NCBI RefSeq assembly: GCF_000482385.1
Contig: NZ_KI519395.1
Location: 103,646 to 167,645, forward strand
Direction of reading: 5' to 3'
Length of the DNA: 64,000 bases
Source of the DNA: Nocardia sp. CNY236
Lineage (GTDB): Bacteria > Actinomycetota > Actinomycetes > Mycobacteriales > Mycobacteriaceae
In this document: piece by piece, positions 52,432 through 61,382 of the stretch
How the letters are laid out: each line of letters begins with the position of its first letter
How positions within the stretch are numbered: the first letter of the stretch is position 1
Program-made: the position numbers and the translations under genes
Notes under the pieces: model-generated
The model's database searches: none
Told to the model about the DNA's origin: nothing
The model's input: the letters and a program-made list of their open reading frames with translations, nothing else

Positions 52432-53493
52432 TCAGAGTTCGACAATGATCTTGCCGCGGGCGTGCCCCGTGGCCAGGTGGTCCATTGCGACACGAATGTC
52501 GGTGACCGGGTAGACGGTGTCGATGACCGTGCGCAGGTGATGTGACGCCACCAGTTCGGCCAACAGTGTCAAGTCCGCGTGCCGCATGCTGGCCATGAAC
52601 GGCCGGCCCCGCTGGGGGGTGACACCGAAGTAGAGCAGCGTCTGGAGCATGCGGGCGACCGGCCCGAGGATGATGTTGCTCTTCGAACCGCTGACCAGAA
52701 CATAGCTACCGGTTGGCGTGAGAATTCCTCGGCATGCGGCGAGTGCGCGATTGCCGTGGTTGTCGAGCACGACGTCGTAGCGTCTCTGGGTTTCGGTGAA
52801 GTCGGTGGTGGTGTAGTCGACGACGTGGTCGGCGCCCAGCGATCCGACCAGCTCCATATTCCGGGAACTGCAGACAGCGGTCACTTCGGCGCCGAGCCAC
52901 TTCGCGAGTTGGACCGCAGCGGTGCCGACCCCGCCCGAGGCGCCATTGACCAGCACCGATTGCCCCGGCTGCAGCTCGCCCTTGTCGCGCAGTCCTTGGA
53001 GGGCAGTCACGCCGGTGATGCTCAGGCCTGCGGCCTCGGCGAAGCCGATCGTTGTCGGCTTGGCGACCAGGTGCTCGACCGGTGCAACCACGTACTCGGC
53101 GTACGCCTGTGACGCCGAGCCGAAGACTTCGTCACCGGGCCGAAACGGGGAGGCTTCGTCGCCGACCGTCACGACCCGACCGGCGAAGTCCGATCCGATG
53201 ATCGGCACCGTGGGCTTGCGGATTCCCGCCTGCGGGCGAGTCAGCCACGGTGTGCCGGTCATCGCATGCCAGTCCAGGGGATTGAGCGCGGCCGACTCGA
53301 CTGCGACGAGTACGTGGCCGGGCGCGGGTGCCGGGACCGGCACGTCGGTGATCTCCAGGACGTCGCTGTTGCCATACCGATGCCGCGCCACGGCCTTCAT
53401 GGTCGTGGGTGCCGCTGTGGTGTGCTCCGCGTCTGTCACGTCCTGGGCAGGACGTGCGTTCTGTCGGGCCTCGGGGGTGCCGGATGGGCTCAT
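52432..53493 (-). CDS. Zinc-independent MDR oxidoreductase (quinone reductase-like)
   Basis: A 353-residue medium-chain dehydrogenase/reductase. A GroES-like N-terminal half (SAALNPLDWHAMTGTPW, IIGSDFAGRVVTVGDE) precedes a Rossmann half with VLVNGASGGVGTAAVQLAK for NADPH. The zinc-ligand pattern of true alcohol dehydrogenases is absent, as in QOR/enoyl reductases. The first 30 residues are a variable extension, and MKAVARHRYG may be the real core start. It is divergent from a TetR gene, and the operator between them suggests ligand-induced expression. The substrate is unknown. Confidence 0.9.
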   Translation of the reverse strand: MSPSGTPEARQNARPAQDVTDAEHTTAAPTTMKAVARHRYGNSDVLEITDVPVPAPAPGHVLVAVESAALNPLDWHAMTGTPWLTRPQAGIRKPTVPIIGSDFAGRVVTVGDEASPFRPGDEVFGSASQAYAEYVVAPVEHLVAKPTTIGFAEAAGLSITGVTALQGLRDKGELQPGQSVLVNGASGGVGTAAVQLAKWLGAEVTAVCSSRNMELVGSLGADHVVDYTTTDFTETQRRYDVVLDNHGNRALAACRGILTPTGSYVLVSGSKSNIILGPVARMLQTLLYFGVTPQRGRPFMASMRHADLTLLAELVASHHLRTVIDTVYPVTDIRVAMDHLATGHARGKIIVEL

Positions 53494-53578
53494 GGTGACC
53501 TCGCTCGGAATAGGTGCAGACGACGCCGGTATGGGGTTCTGTGGCGATCGGCAACGGTGGGCGTTTTGTCGGTTTTTA

Positions 53579-53610
53579 GTACGCTGTACGGATCAGCCCG
53601 TACGACGTAC
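53579..53610. promoter_or_regulatory. TetR operator between MDR gene and TetR gene
   Basis: The half-sites GTACGCTGTACGG (53579-53591) and CCGTACGACGTAC (53598-53610) are reverse complements at 11 of 13 positions around ATCAGC. Each arm contains two GTACG/CGTAC cores. It lies between the divergent oxidoreductase (start 53493) and TetR gene (start 53671). It probably controls both. Confidence 0.85.
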
Positions 53611-53670
53611 GATAAGCTCATCCGGTACTGTCGTCAACCCCTCCATCGACCTGCGTCACCACGAACTCGT

Positions 53671-54372
53671 ATGCCACCTCGCCCGTCTGTTCCCAAGCGC
53701 ACCCTCATTCGGTCGCGCGTACTCGCAGAAGCGGTCGCTCTGGCCGACGAACTCGGTGTCGATGCGCTCTCCATGCGCAAGCTGGCCGACCGCATGGGTG
53801 TCGGCACGATGTCGCTGTACACCCACGTTGCCAACAAGGACGACCTCGTCGAGGGGATCGTCGACATGGTGGTGCAGGAGATCGATGTGCCGGCCGCAAC
53901 CGAGGATTGGCGTCGGGCGATCGGTGACAGCGCCGCGTCAGCGCATCGCGTGCTGCTCGCTCACCCCTGGGTGGCCGGCGAGTGGACCAAACGGATGCCC
54001 GGTCCGGCCCGGTTGCGGTTCATGGAGGCGATTCTGGCGACGCTGACCCGGGCCGGGCTCGACGAGAGCCTGGTCTACCGCGGCTATCACGCGATCACGA
54101 TGCACATCGTGGGGTTCACCATCCAGGAACTCGGCTATCGGTCGGCTGGCGGCGATGCCGGCCTCGACGACCTGGCGACCGGCTTCCTCGATTCGCTTGC
54201 CGCCGCGGACCTGCCCCACTTGGCCACGCATGTCCGCGCCCACCTCGGCGTGCAGGACTACGGTGACGAATTCGGTTTCGTGCTCGGTCTGCTGCTCGAT
54301 GGGCTACAACGGGCGCATGGCCCCGAACGTGACTCGTCCGACACCAGGCCGCACGGTTTCGGGCATCGATGA
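53671..54372 (+). CDS. TetR-family regulator (TetR_C_1 type)
   Basis: A 233-residue repressor. The HTH covers about 12-58: AVALADELGVDALSMRKLAD then MGVGTMSLYTHVANKDDLVE. The C-terminal domain (WVAGEWTKRMPGPARLRFME, GFTIQELGYR) is of the TetR class C kind that binds drug-like ligands. ATG 53671 is the sensible start; the open frame upstream runs through the operator. It is divergent from the MDR oxidoreductase, and the dyad at 53579 lies 60 bp upstream. Confidence 0.92.
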   Translation: MPPRPSVPKRTLIRSRVLAEAVALADELGVDALSMRKLADRMGVGTMSLYTHVANKDDLVEGIVDMVVQEIDVPAATEDWRRAIGDSAASAHRVLLAHPWVAGEWTKRMPGPARLRFMEAILATLTRAGLDESLVYRGYHAITMHIVGFTIQELGYRSAGGDAGLDDLATGFLDSLAAADLPHLATHVRAHLGVQDYGDEFGFVLGLLLDGLQRAHGPERDSSDTRPHGFGHR

Positions 54373-55155
54373 CGCCTGCGAGGGTTCACTCCCGGTGGTG
54401 ACCCGTCTGTTCGGCCTGTGATCCGGCCCGAGGTGTACTCGACCCCAATTGTGGACAGTCACAGCAAATTCGCATACCACCGGTAAATGATGAAAGTCAT
54501 CACATACATTGGGAGGTCCCGGAGGTTAGCTGAGGTTCGTTTCATCGGCCGGCCTTCGTGTGCTGGGTAGAAATTCTGGTCCGTGACTTCGTGTTCGTAA
54601 TCGGAACGCGCGAGGAGTGATTCAAATAATAAATACCGATAGGTTGGTTTTAATCTTCATCTTTCCGTTCGGTGAATCGGGTGTGAACAGCGGAGTTCCC
54701 ACGCTCTGATCTGTCGGCGCGCCCTCTGTGGCCGGCGCCACATCCCCTCACTATGTCTCTCGCGTCGAAATGTCTGAGACAGCGTATGTCCGAGCCACGA
54801 GTTTGTGGCATTCCGATTTGTCTTGGGAGACATATCAGCAAAATTAGCTCAAAGATTGCTATGAGGTGAAAACTGTTATCTGCCACGAGCTTTCGGATTG
54901 CAGCCTGCATAGTGCGGGTGTACAGATGGGGTGGCGTGTAGTGGTGTCCTAGGCACCTGACATGTGTGGCGAGACGGCCCAATTCGAACGGTCTCGTGCG
55001 TGGCTATTCGGAGGGCAAGTGATCGCGGACTCGGCGGGTGTAGAACCCCGTGCTGAACTGTGGAAACACGGCTCTGAGCGGCCGGTGGGGCGTCGATCGG
55101 CAGATAAATCGTGCGCGGAGGCGAAGGCCCGCCGCGCGATAGAGGGAGACGCTGA
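54373..55155. other. Long leader region of the megaenzyme operon
   Basis: About 780 bp with no convincing gene. Much of 54460-54900 is more A/T-rich than anywhere nearby (for example around 54625-54660). A perfect dyad TGATGA-AAG-TCATCA lies at 54488-54502. This is the only upstream space for control of the coupled operon starting at 55156. Confidence 0.6.
54488..54502. promoter_or_regulatory. 15-bp dyad upstream of the operon
   Basis: TGATGA and TCATCA are exact reverse complements around AAG. It lies about 650 bp before the first operon gene in an A/T-rich stretch. It may be a regulator site; no cognate regulator is identified. Confidence 0.4.
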
Positions 55156-55425
55156 ATGAAGGAATCCGACGCCGTAGGTGAACGCATTCGGGCGATGTTC
55201 GCGCAGGGCCTGCAGGTGGCCGACATCGACCTGGATACCCCGTTGCTGGACTATGGCCTGGACTCTGTGCGATCGGTGGAATTGGTGATCGAACTCGAAC
55301 GGGAGTTCGGCATCACGATCTCGGACGAGGAGGCTTCGACGCTGCACACTGCCCGGGATGTGATCGCTAGTGTGACAGCCAAGATGGCACACGACCAGCG
55401 CGCCGGAGCCGGAGCACGGGCGTGA
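55156..55425 (+). CDS. Acyl carrier protein (first)
   Basis: An 89-residue carrier protein. The phosphopantetheine Ser is residue 37 in YGLDSVRSVELV. The helix pattern (DLDTPLLDYGLDS, LEREFGITISDEE) is that of ACPs in polyketide and FAAL-linked pathways. It probably carries the acyl substrate of the downstream ligase or reductase. AGGGAGA lies about 7 nt before the ATG. Its stop overlaps the GTG of the megaenzyme gene (GTGA), so the two are translated together. Confidence 0.93.
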   Translation: MKESDAVGERIRAMFAQGLQVADIDLDTPLLDYGLDSVRSVELVIELEREFGITISDEEASTLHTARDVIASVTAKMAHDQRAGAGARA

Positions 55426-58400
55426 CCGAGTACACCGAGGCGCTGGCGCGGCACCCGGTCGTCGGTTCCGGTTCGTTCGCCGACTTCGCCGAGTTCAACC
55501 GACCCGGTCTGGCCCGACTGCTGCAGGCCTGTGCCCTGGACGTGGTGTATACCGCCGCTGACGGTGACCACCTGGTTCGTGCCGATGGCACTCGCGTGCT
55601 GGACCTCGTCGGCGGTTTCGGCGCCGCGTTGTTCGGGCACAACCACCCAGCCCTGGTGCGGGCGGCCACGGCACTGTTGAACCAGCAGGTTCCGTTCGTG
55701 GCCCAGGGCAGTGTTCGTCCCGGCGTGGCGCGACTGGCCAGGCGACTGTCCGAGTCGGTCGGTGCGAGTACCGGACAGGACTATGTCGTCACGTTCGGTT
55801 CCACCGGAGCCGACGCTGTCGAAGCGGCGATCAGGCACGCCACGGTGGCGCACAATCGGGCGTTGTCGACGCTGGAATCCGAGACCCGACGCACACTGCG
55901 GCGATTGCGTCGCGACCGCGTACACAACGTCCGGCCATCCGCGCCAGCCGATGACGTCGAAACACGCACGGCTGCAGCGGTACTCACCGATACGCTCGAG
56001 CAGATCGCACGGCTGCGCGAACGTGGACCCGTCTTCGTGTCGTTGTCGGGCGCCTTCCATGGCAAGAGTGCTGGAGCCTTCGCACTCACCGAACAAGCCG
56101 ACACCCCCTCCGACCTGATCGTGCCCGGACCCGAGCGGCGCCGAATCACGACATGGGCGCCCGACGAGGTGGCGAACGCCTTCGCCGACCAGCTGTGCAC
56201 AGTGGGCGCCATCGGTTTCGATGCCACCGGCGCGCCGGTCCGTACCCGGCGCCACCTGTCGCCGGTCGCGGCGGTGTTCGCCGAACCGATCCAGGGTGAA
56301 GGGGGAGTCCAGGAACTGCCCGACGACACCCTGCGGGCTTTGCGTGAATTCGCCGACCGCCATGGGGCGGCACTGGTCTTCGATGAGATCCAGTGCGGTA
56401 TGGGACGGACCGGCACCTTCTTGGCCTCGACACCGTCGGGGGTGCGCGCGGACTACTACTTGCTGTCCAAGTCGCTGGGCGGCGGATTGACCAAGATCGC
56501 CGCATTGCTGGTGGATCGCCGGTACTCCATTGCCGACTTCGGGCGGTACCACACCTCCACCTTCGCCGACGACGAACTGTCGGCCGCGGTCGCGGACGCT
56601 GCTCTGGATCTGGCGCACGACAACCAGACCCGGATCCGCGACACCGGGAAGCGCTTGCGGTCGGCATTGGACGCGGTGGCCCAGCGCTGGCCCAAACAGA
56701 TCATCGACGTGCGTGGTCGCGGTCTGCTGCACGGAGTGGAACTGCGGCCGCCGGAGCCGGAATCCTCCCTATTGCGGGAGATCTGCGCTGCGGACATGTT
56801 CGGCTACGTGGTGGCCGGATACCTGTTGCACCGGCATGCGATCCGAGTACTCCCGACTTTGTCGGCGCCGACCACGCTGCGTGTGCAGCCCTCGGCGTTC
56901 GTCACCGATGCGGACATCGACCGGCTGATAGCGGCTTTGGACGATGTGGCGGCGCTATTGCAGCGTGGCCGATTCGACCTGCTACTGGCACACTTGGCCA
57001 CGCCGGGCGCTACCGCGACTCGGGCGGTGGATCGTGCCCCGCTGCCCTGGCGTGACGACCTGCCGCCGGCCCGCCCCCGAAACGCTCCCACCAGAGTGGC
57101 TTTTCTGGCGAATCTGCCCGAGACCTCGGATCTGCGCCGGTTCGCCCCCGAGCTGACGGTATGGACCGACTCGCAATTCGCCGCACTGCTGGAACGGCTG
57201 CGCGCAGTAGCCGATCCCTTCGAATTGACCCGACAGATCGTGTCGTCACCGACCGGCGCCGAGGTCGAGATCCTGCTGATCGCGGTGCCGCTGACGGCCG
57301 AGCAGATCGTCGCGCACCAGCGCGCCGGCGAACGTACGCATGTACGGGACCTGGTGTTGCACGCGATCGAGCAGGCGGTGGCAGCCGGCGCCGAGGTCAT
57401 CGGGTTGGGCGGCTATACCTCGATCGTCACCGACGCCGCACGCGAGGTGGCCGAAGACACCATCACAGTGACCTCGGGCAATTCACTCACCGCGGCCTGC
57501 GCTCTGGATGTGCTGCGCGCCGAACTGGCCACGCTCGCACCGCACCAGCGGCGGGTCGGCATCCTCGGCGCATTGGGCAATATCGGTGCCGTCATGGCCG
57601 ATTTGCTGGCTCCCCTGGCCGATACGCTGGTTCTGGTGGGCCGGCCCGGCGCCGGAAAGCGGCTGCGTCGAGTAGCCGACGTTCTCCCGGTCGAGGTCGT
57701 GGTGAGCGAGGATCTCACCGCCCTGCGTGATTGCCGAGTCATCCTCACCGCGACCAATTCGGCCACGCCGTTGATCGGCGCCCACCATCTCGCGGTCGAC
57801 CATCCGGTGTTGATCTGCGATTTGGCCGTCCCCGGCGACGTGGACCCCGCAGTGGCGCAGCTTTCGCACATCACCCTGGTCGGTGGTGGCCGAATGGCCC
57901 TGCCGTTGGGTCAAACCCCTCCCTTCCGCGAAACCGGCCTGCCTGCCGGGATCGTCTACGCGTGCATGGCCGAAACGCTGTTGCTCGGCTTCGAGCCGCG
58001 CACTGCGAGCCCCTCGTACGGCGCGCTCACCGCGGCCGGCGTGCGTGCAGCGCGTGATCTGGCCGCTCGCCACGATGTCCGCCCGGTTCTGCTGCCGACA
58101 GGAGCCACCACCGTGATCACCCCCGTATCCGCATCCGGACCCACCCCGATGTTCCTCGGTGCGCCCGACTTCACCCGGGCCCACGCCGGCGCGAAAGCCG
58201 CAACCCTGCACGACCTTCTGACCGACGGGTTCGATGTTCCACCTGGCTTCGTGATTCCCGCCGATATGGACGTGGCAGAAGTCACCGACGACGAGCTGGC
58301 CGGCTGGGTACGGGCTCTGGGCGGATTTCCGGTGGCAGCCCGCTCCAGCGGCGTGCTCGAGGATCTCGACGACGCCAGCTTCGCGGGACAGTACGAGTCC

Positions 58401-61382
58401 TACCTCGATATCGCCGACGCGGCCACGCTGCGCAAGTACATCGAGCAATGCCGTGCGTCGGTGCACAACGAGCGGGTGCGGACCTACCTGTCCCGGCACG
58501 GGTTGGCCGAGGCCCAGGCCACGGTAGCCGTTCTGGTGCAGCGCATGGTCGATGCCCGGTGCGCCGGAGTGGGTTTCAGTATCGACGTGCTGACCGGCAT
58601 CGAGGACCACGCGGTGATCGAGACCTGTCACGGCGTGGGCGAACGCCTGGTATCCGGGCAGGTCACGCCGACGCGCTACACGGTGCGGTTGTCCGACGGC
58701 GCGGTGATGGAGCGCGACGCCGGTGCGGAGGACGTCCAGCTGGGGGACTCCGACACCACCGCGCTGGCTGCACTGTTGCTCGAGGTGCAGGCGAAGCGGC
58801 ATCGGCCCCAAGACATCGAATGGGCCATCGACCGCGACGGCGCCCTGTGGTTGTTGCAGTCGCGTGCGGTCACAGCGATCACCTGGCGCACCGATATCGA
58901 CCAGTTCTCCGACGCGGACCTGCGCGACGGCGGCGTGTCGGCGCGAGTCTGCACGCCGATGATGTACTCGCTGTACGACAACGCTTTCCAGTATTCGATG
59001 CAGCGGTTCTTCGAAGGTCTCGGCCTCACCGACGCGAGCCGAGAACCCGACTGGATGGCCATGTACTACGGCCGCGCGTACTGGAATGTCAGTGCGGTGA
59101 AGGACTGCTTCCAGCATATTCCCGGCTTCGACGAGCAGCATTTCGACGACGATCTCGGCGTGCTCAACGACTACGGTCCACAGGGGCCGGCACGCACCCC
59201 GAATTCACCGCGAACCATCGCCCGCGCCCTGCCGATCGTCGTGGCGGTGCAGCGCAGCTATCGTGAACAGCTCGCCACGGTGGAGGCATTCGCCGCGAGC
59301 TGGCCGGCGAAGTACGACACCTGGCGGGAACGGGTTCGCGCGCTGCCGCGGACCGACGAGGCGACATTCGCCGCCGACCTCGCCGATTGTCTGCTCACCG
59401 TGCACGCCGAGACCGAACGCACCTACTTCACGACGATCTACCACAACTCCAGCGTGCAAACCGATTTCAAGCAGCTGCTGGACAAAGTGGACGCCGCGAC
59501 CGGCGCGAGTAGTTCGGCCATCGACCTCATGGGTGGACTCGCCGAAATCAGCCATATGTCGTTGCAGCGCGGAATCGTCGAACTACACCGCGTGGCCCGC
59601 GAATCGGGTCTGGACAGCCCCGCGTGGGACAGCGCACTCGCGGCCTTCATCGACGAGCAGGGCTTCCATGCCGACGCCGAACTCGATCTGACCTGCCCAC
59701 GCTGGTCGGAGGACCCTCAGCGGGTGCGATCGATGATCGAGGTGATGCTCGACAACGGCACCGTGCCTGCAGATCCTGCGCTCACTTTGGTGGAACAGCG
59801 CAAGCGGTACGAGGACGAACTGGCCGCGGTACGTGCTCGGGTCCGGGCCCGACCGGCCACCCGGCTGCGGTATGCCAGGTCGCTGGACAAGCAGATCGAG
59901 CGGATGCGGCGCTACCTGGTCGCTCGTGAGCGGATGCGCGAGTTCTCCTCGCAGTATTACGCTGTCGTGCGCGCCTACGTGGTGGAAGCCGGAACACGCT
60001 TGGCGGCGACGGGTGCACTGGAGCACGCCGACGACGTGTTCCAACTGACCATCCACGAGCTCAGCGATCTGGTCGGGGGAAAGGTCACCGCAGCCGATCT
60101 CGGATCCACGATCGCCTACCGCCGCGCGATGTACGCGGGATATCGCGATCTGACCCCACCGCACGAGCTCGGCGGCGGGGTGACCGTCGCAGCGCCCACC
60201 GCCGAGGGTGGAGATCTGTCGGGCCTGGGATGCAGTCCTGGCGTGGCCGAAGGCACCGCCCGTGTGATCACCTCCCTGGCGAACATCGACGAGTTGCGTG
60301 AGGGCGACATCCTCGTCACACGATTCACCGATCCAGGGTGGACGCCAGCGCTGGGCTTGGTGGCCGGTGTGGTCACCGAGGTCGGCGGCATGCTCTCGCA
60401 CGCCGCGGTCATCGGGCGCGAATACGGCATTCCCGCGGTCTTGAACGCGGCGGGCGCGACGACCGCGGTCCGCTCGGGACAACGTATTCGGGTCGATGGC
60501 AGCTCGGGCGTGATTCGAATCGTGGACTCCGGCGGCTCGGAGTCCGAAGAGGTCGCCGAACCCGCTGTGAGTGAACCCGTCTCGACCGAGCCGGTCGCCG
60601 TATCCGGGCGGGATTCGGTCATTCGGGTCGAGCCACGGGCGGAGAGTGCATCCGCCGCGCCCGCCCCGGAACCCGCGCCGGCCCCGGCGAAACGGGGACC
60701 CGCACCGACCATGCCGGATTCTGCCGCATTGCGCAGCTTGGGAAAGGACACGACACTGACCGCACGAAAACGTCTCATCTGCCTCGCCGGCGGTGATGGT
60801 TCTGGCAAGACCACACAGGTGGCCAGGATCGCCGCCGAATTCGAGGCGCAGGGACACAGCGTTGCCGCGGTAACGATTTGGGATGCCTTCCTCGATCCGA
60901 AGGTTTCATCGAAGATTCCCTGGGACAGCCCCGCCGATATCTACGGCTATTTGCAGCTGCTCACCCCACTCAGCCGCGCACACTTCCTGTTCCACGCCAT
61001 GCAGTTGTCGTTGGACCTTGCTGCGTCCCGCGGTGCGGACATCATTCTGGCCAACGCCTACTGGTACAAGTACTACGCCACCGAGGTCGCCCACGGCGGC
61101 GATCCGGCACTGCTACGCAGCCTGACCGCCGGCTTCCCGGAGCCCGACCGCACCTTCTACCTGGCGGTGCGGCCACAGGATGCGCTGGGCCGCAAACAGT
61201 TGCGCAGCGACTACGAAAGCGGCTACGGCGACGAGGAGTCGTTCCTGGCTTTCCAGCAACGTAGCCACGAAGCGCTCGATGCGTTGTCCGACGAGTTGGG
61301 TTGGATCCGTCTCGACGGCACCGCCGCGCCCGCCGAGGTCACCCGCGCCGTGCTCGACCAGCTACGCGAGGACGACCGATGA
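55422..61382 (+). CDS. Aminotransferase / acyl-ACP reductase / phosphotransferase / TMK-like megaenzyme
   Basis: A 1986-residue fusion. About 1-520: class III PLP aminotransferase, with FGSTGADAVEAAIR, VFDEIQCGMGRTG and Lys350 in LLSKSLGGG, plus an unusual insertion near 150-205. About 557-890: long-chain acyl-ACP reductase (AAR)-like, with GLGGYTSIV, the TSGNSLTAAC segment, NADPH motif GILGALGNIGAV and Cys848 in VYACMAETLLLGFE. About 906-1155: PEP-synthase-type ATP-grasp (AARSSGVLEDLDDASFAGQY, QDIEWAID, LLQSRAVT). About 1155-1590: helical, unrecognised. About 1599-1702: swivelling His domain with His1660 in GGMLSHAAVIGREYGIP. A Pro/Ala/Glu linker leads to a thymidylate-kinase-like domain (about 1782-1986, GGDGSGKTT). 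I infer reductive release of an acyl-ACP as aldehyde, transamination to an amine, and phosphorylation steps. The product is unknown. Confidence 0.88.
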   Translation: MTEYTEALARHPVVGSGSFADFAEFNRPGLARLLQACALDVVYTAADGDHLVRADGTRVLDLVGGFGAALFGHNHPALVRAATALLNQQVPFVAQGSVRPGVARLARRLSESVGASTGQDYVVTFGSTGADAVEAAIRHATVAHNRALSTLESETRRTLRRLRRDRVHNVRPSAPADDVETRTAAAVLTDTLEQIARLRERGPVFVSLSGAFHGKSAGAFALTEQADTPSDLIVPGPERRRITTWAPDEVANAFADQLCTVGAIGFDATGAPVRTRRHLSPVAAVFAEPIQGEGGVQELPDDTLRALREFADRHGAALVFDEIQCGMGRTGTFLASTPSGVRADYYLLSKSLGGGLTKIAALLVDRRYSIADFGRYHTSTFADDELSAAVADAALDLAHDNQTRIRDTGKRLRSALDAVAQRWPKQIIDVRGRGLLHGVELRPPEPESSLLREICAADMFGYVVAGYLLHRHAIRVLPTLSAPTTLRVQPSAFVTDADIDRLIAALDDVAALLQRGRFDLLLAHLATPGATATRAVDRAPLPWRDDLPPARPRNAPTRVAFLANLPETSDLRRFAPELTVWTDSQFAALLERLRAVADPFELTRQIVSSPTGAEVEILLIAVPLTAEQIVAHQRAGERTHVRDLVLHAIEQAVAAGAEVIGLGGYTSIVTDAAREVAEDTITVTSGNSLTAACALDVLRAELATLAPHQRRVGILGALGNIGAVMADLLAPLADTLVLVGRPGAGKRLRRVADVLPVEVVVSEDLTALRDCRVILTATNSATPLIGAHHLAVDHPVLICDLAVPGDVDPAVAQLSHITLVGGGRMALPLGQTPPFRETGLPAGIVYACMAETLLLGFEPRTASPSYGALTAAGVRAARDLAARHDVRPVLLPTGATTVITPVSASGPTPMFLGAPDFTRAHAGAKAATLHDLLTDGFDVPPGFVIPADMDVAEVTDDELAGWVRALGGFPVAARSSGVLEDLDDASFAGQYESYLDIADAATLRKYIEQCRASVHNERVRTYLSRHGLAEAQATVAVLVQRMVDARCAGVGFSIDVLTGIEDHAVIETCHGVGERLVSGQVTPTRYTVRLSDGAVMERDAGAEDVQLGDSDTTALAALLLEVQAKRHRPQDIEWAIDRDGALWLLQSRAVTAITWRTDIDQFSDADLRDGGVSARVCTPMMYSLYDNAFQYSMQRFFEGLGLTDASREPDWMAMYYGRAYWNVSAVKDCFQHIPGFDEQHFDDDLGVLNDYGPQGPARTPNSPRTIARALPIVVAVQRSYREQLATVEAFAASWPAKYDTWRERVRALPRTDEATFAADLADCLLTVHAETERTYFTTIYHNSSVQTDFKQLLDKVDAATGASSSAIDLMGGLAEISHMSLQRGIVELHRVARESGLDSPAWDSALAAFIDEQGFHADAELDLTCPRWSEDPQRVRSMIEVMLDNGTVPADPALTLVEQRKRYEDELAAVRARVRARPATRLRYARSLDKQIERMRRYLVARERMREFSSQYYAVVRAYVVEAGTRLAATGALEHADDVFQLTIHELSDLVGGKVTAADLGSTIAYRRAMYAGYRDLTPPHELGGGVTVAAPTAEGGDLSGLGCSPGVAEGTARVITSLANIDELREGDILVTRFTDPGWTPALGLVAGVVTEVGGMLSHAAVIGREYGIPAVLNAAGATTAVRSGQRIRVDGSSGVIRIVDSGGSESEEVAEPAVSEPVSTEPVAVSGRDSVIRVEPRAESASAAPAPEPAPAPAKRGPAPTMPDSAALRSLGKDTTLTARKRLICLAGGDGSGKTTQVARIAAEFEAQGHSVAAVTIWDAFLDPKVSSKIPWDSPADIYGYLQLLTPLSRAHFLFHAMQLSLDLAASRGADIILANAYWYKYYATEVAHGGDPALLRSLTAGFPEPDRTFYLAVRPQDALGRKQLRSDYESGYGDEESFLAFQQRSHEALDALSDELGWIRLDGTAAPAEVTRAVLDQLREDDR

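Noticed and set aside
54650..54982. Minus-strand 110-codon frame in the operon leader
   Set aside because: Composition is Arg/His/Cys-rich with no ribosome-binding site or family resemblance; it lies across A/T-rich non-coding sequence.
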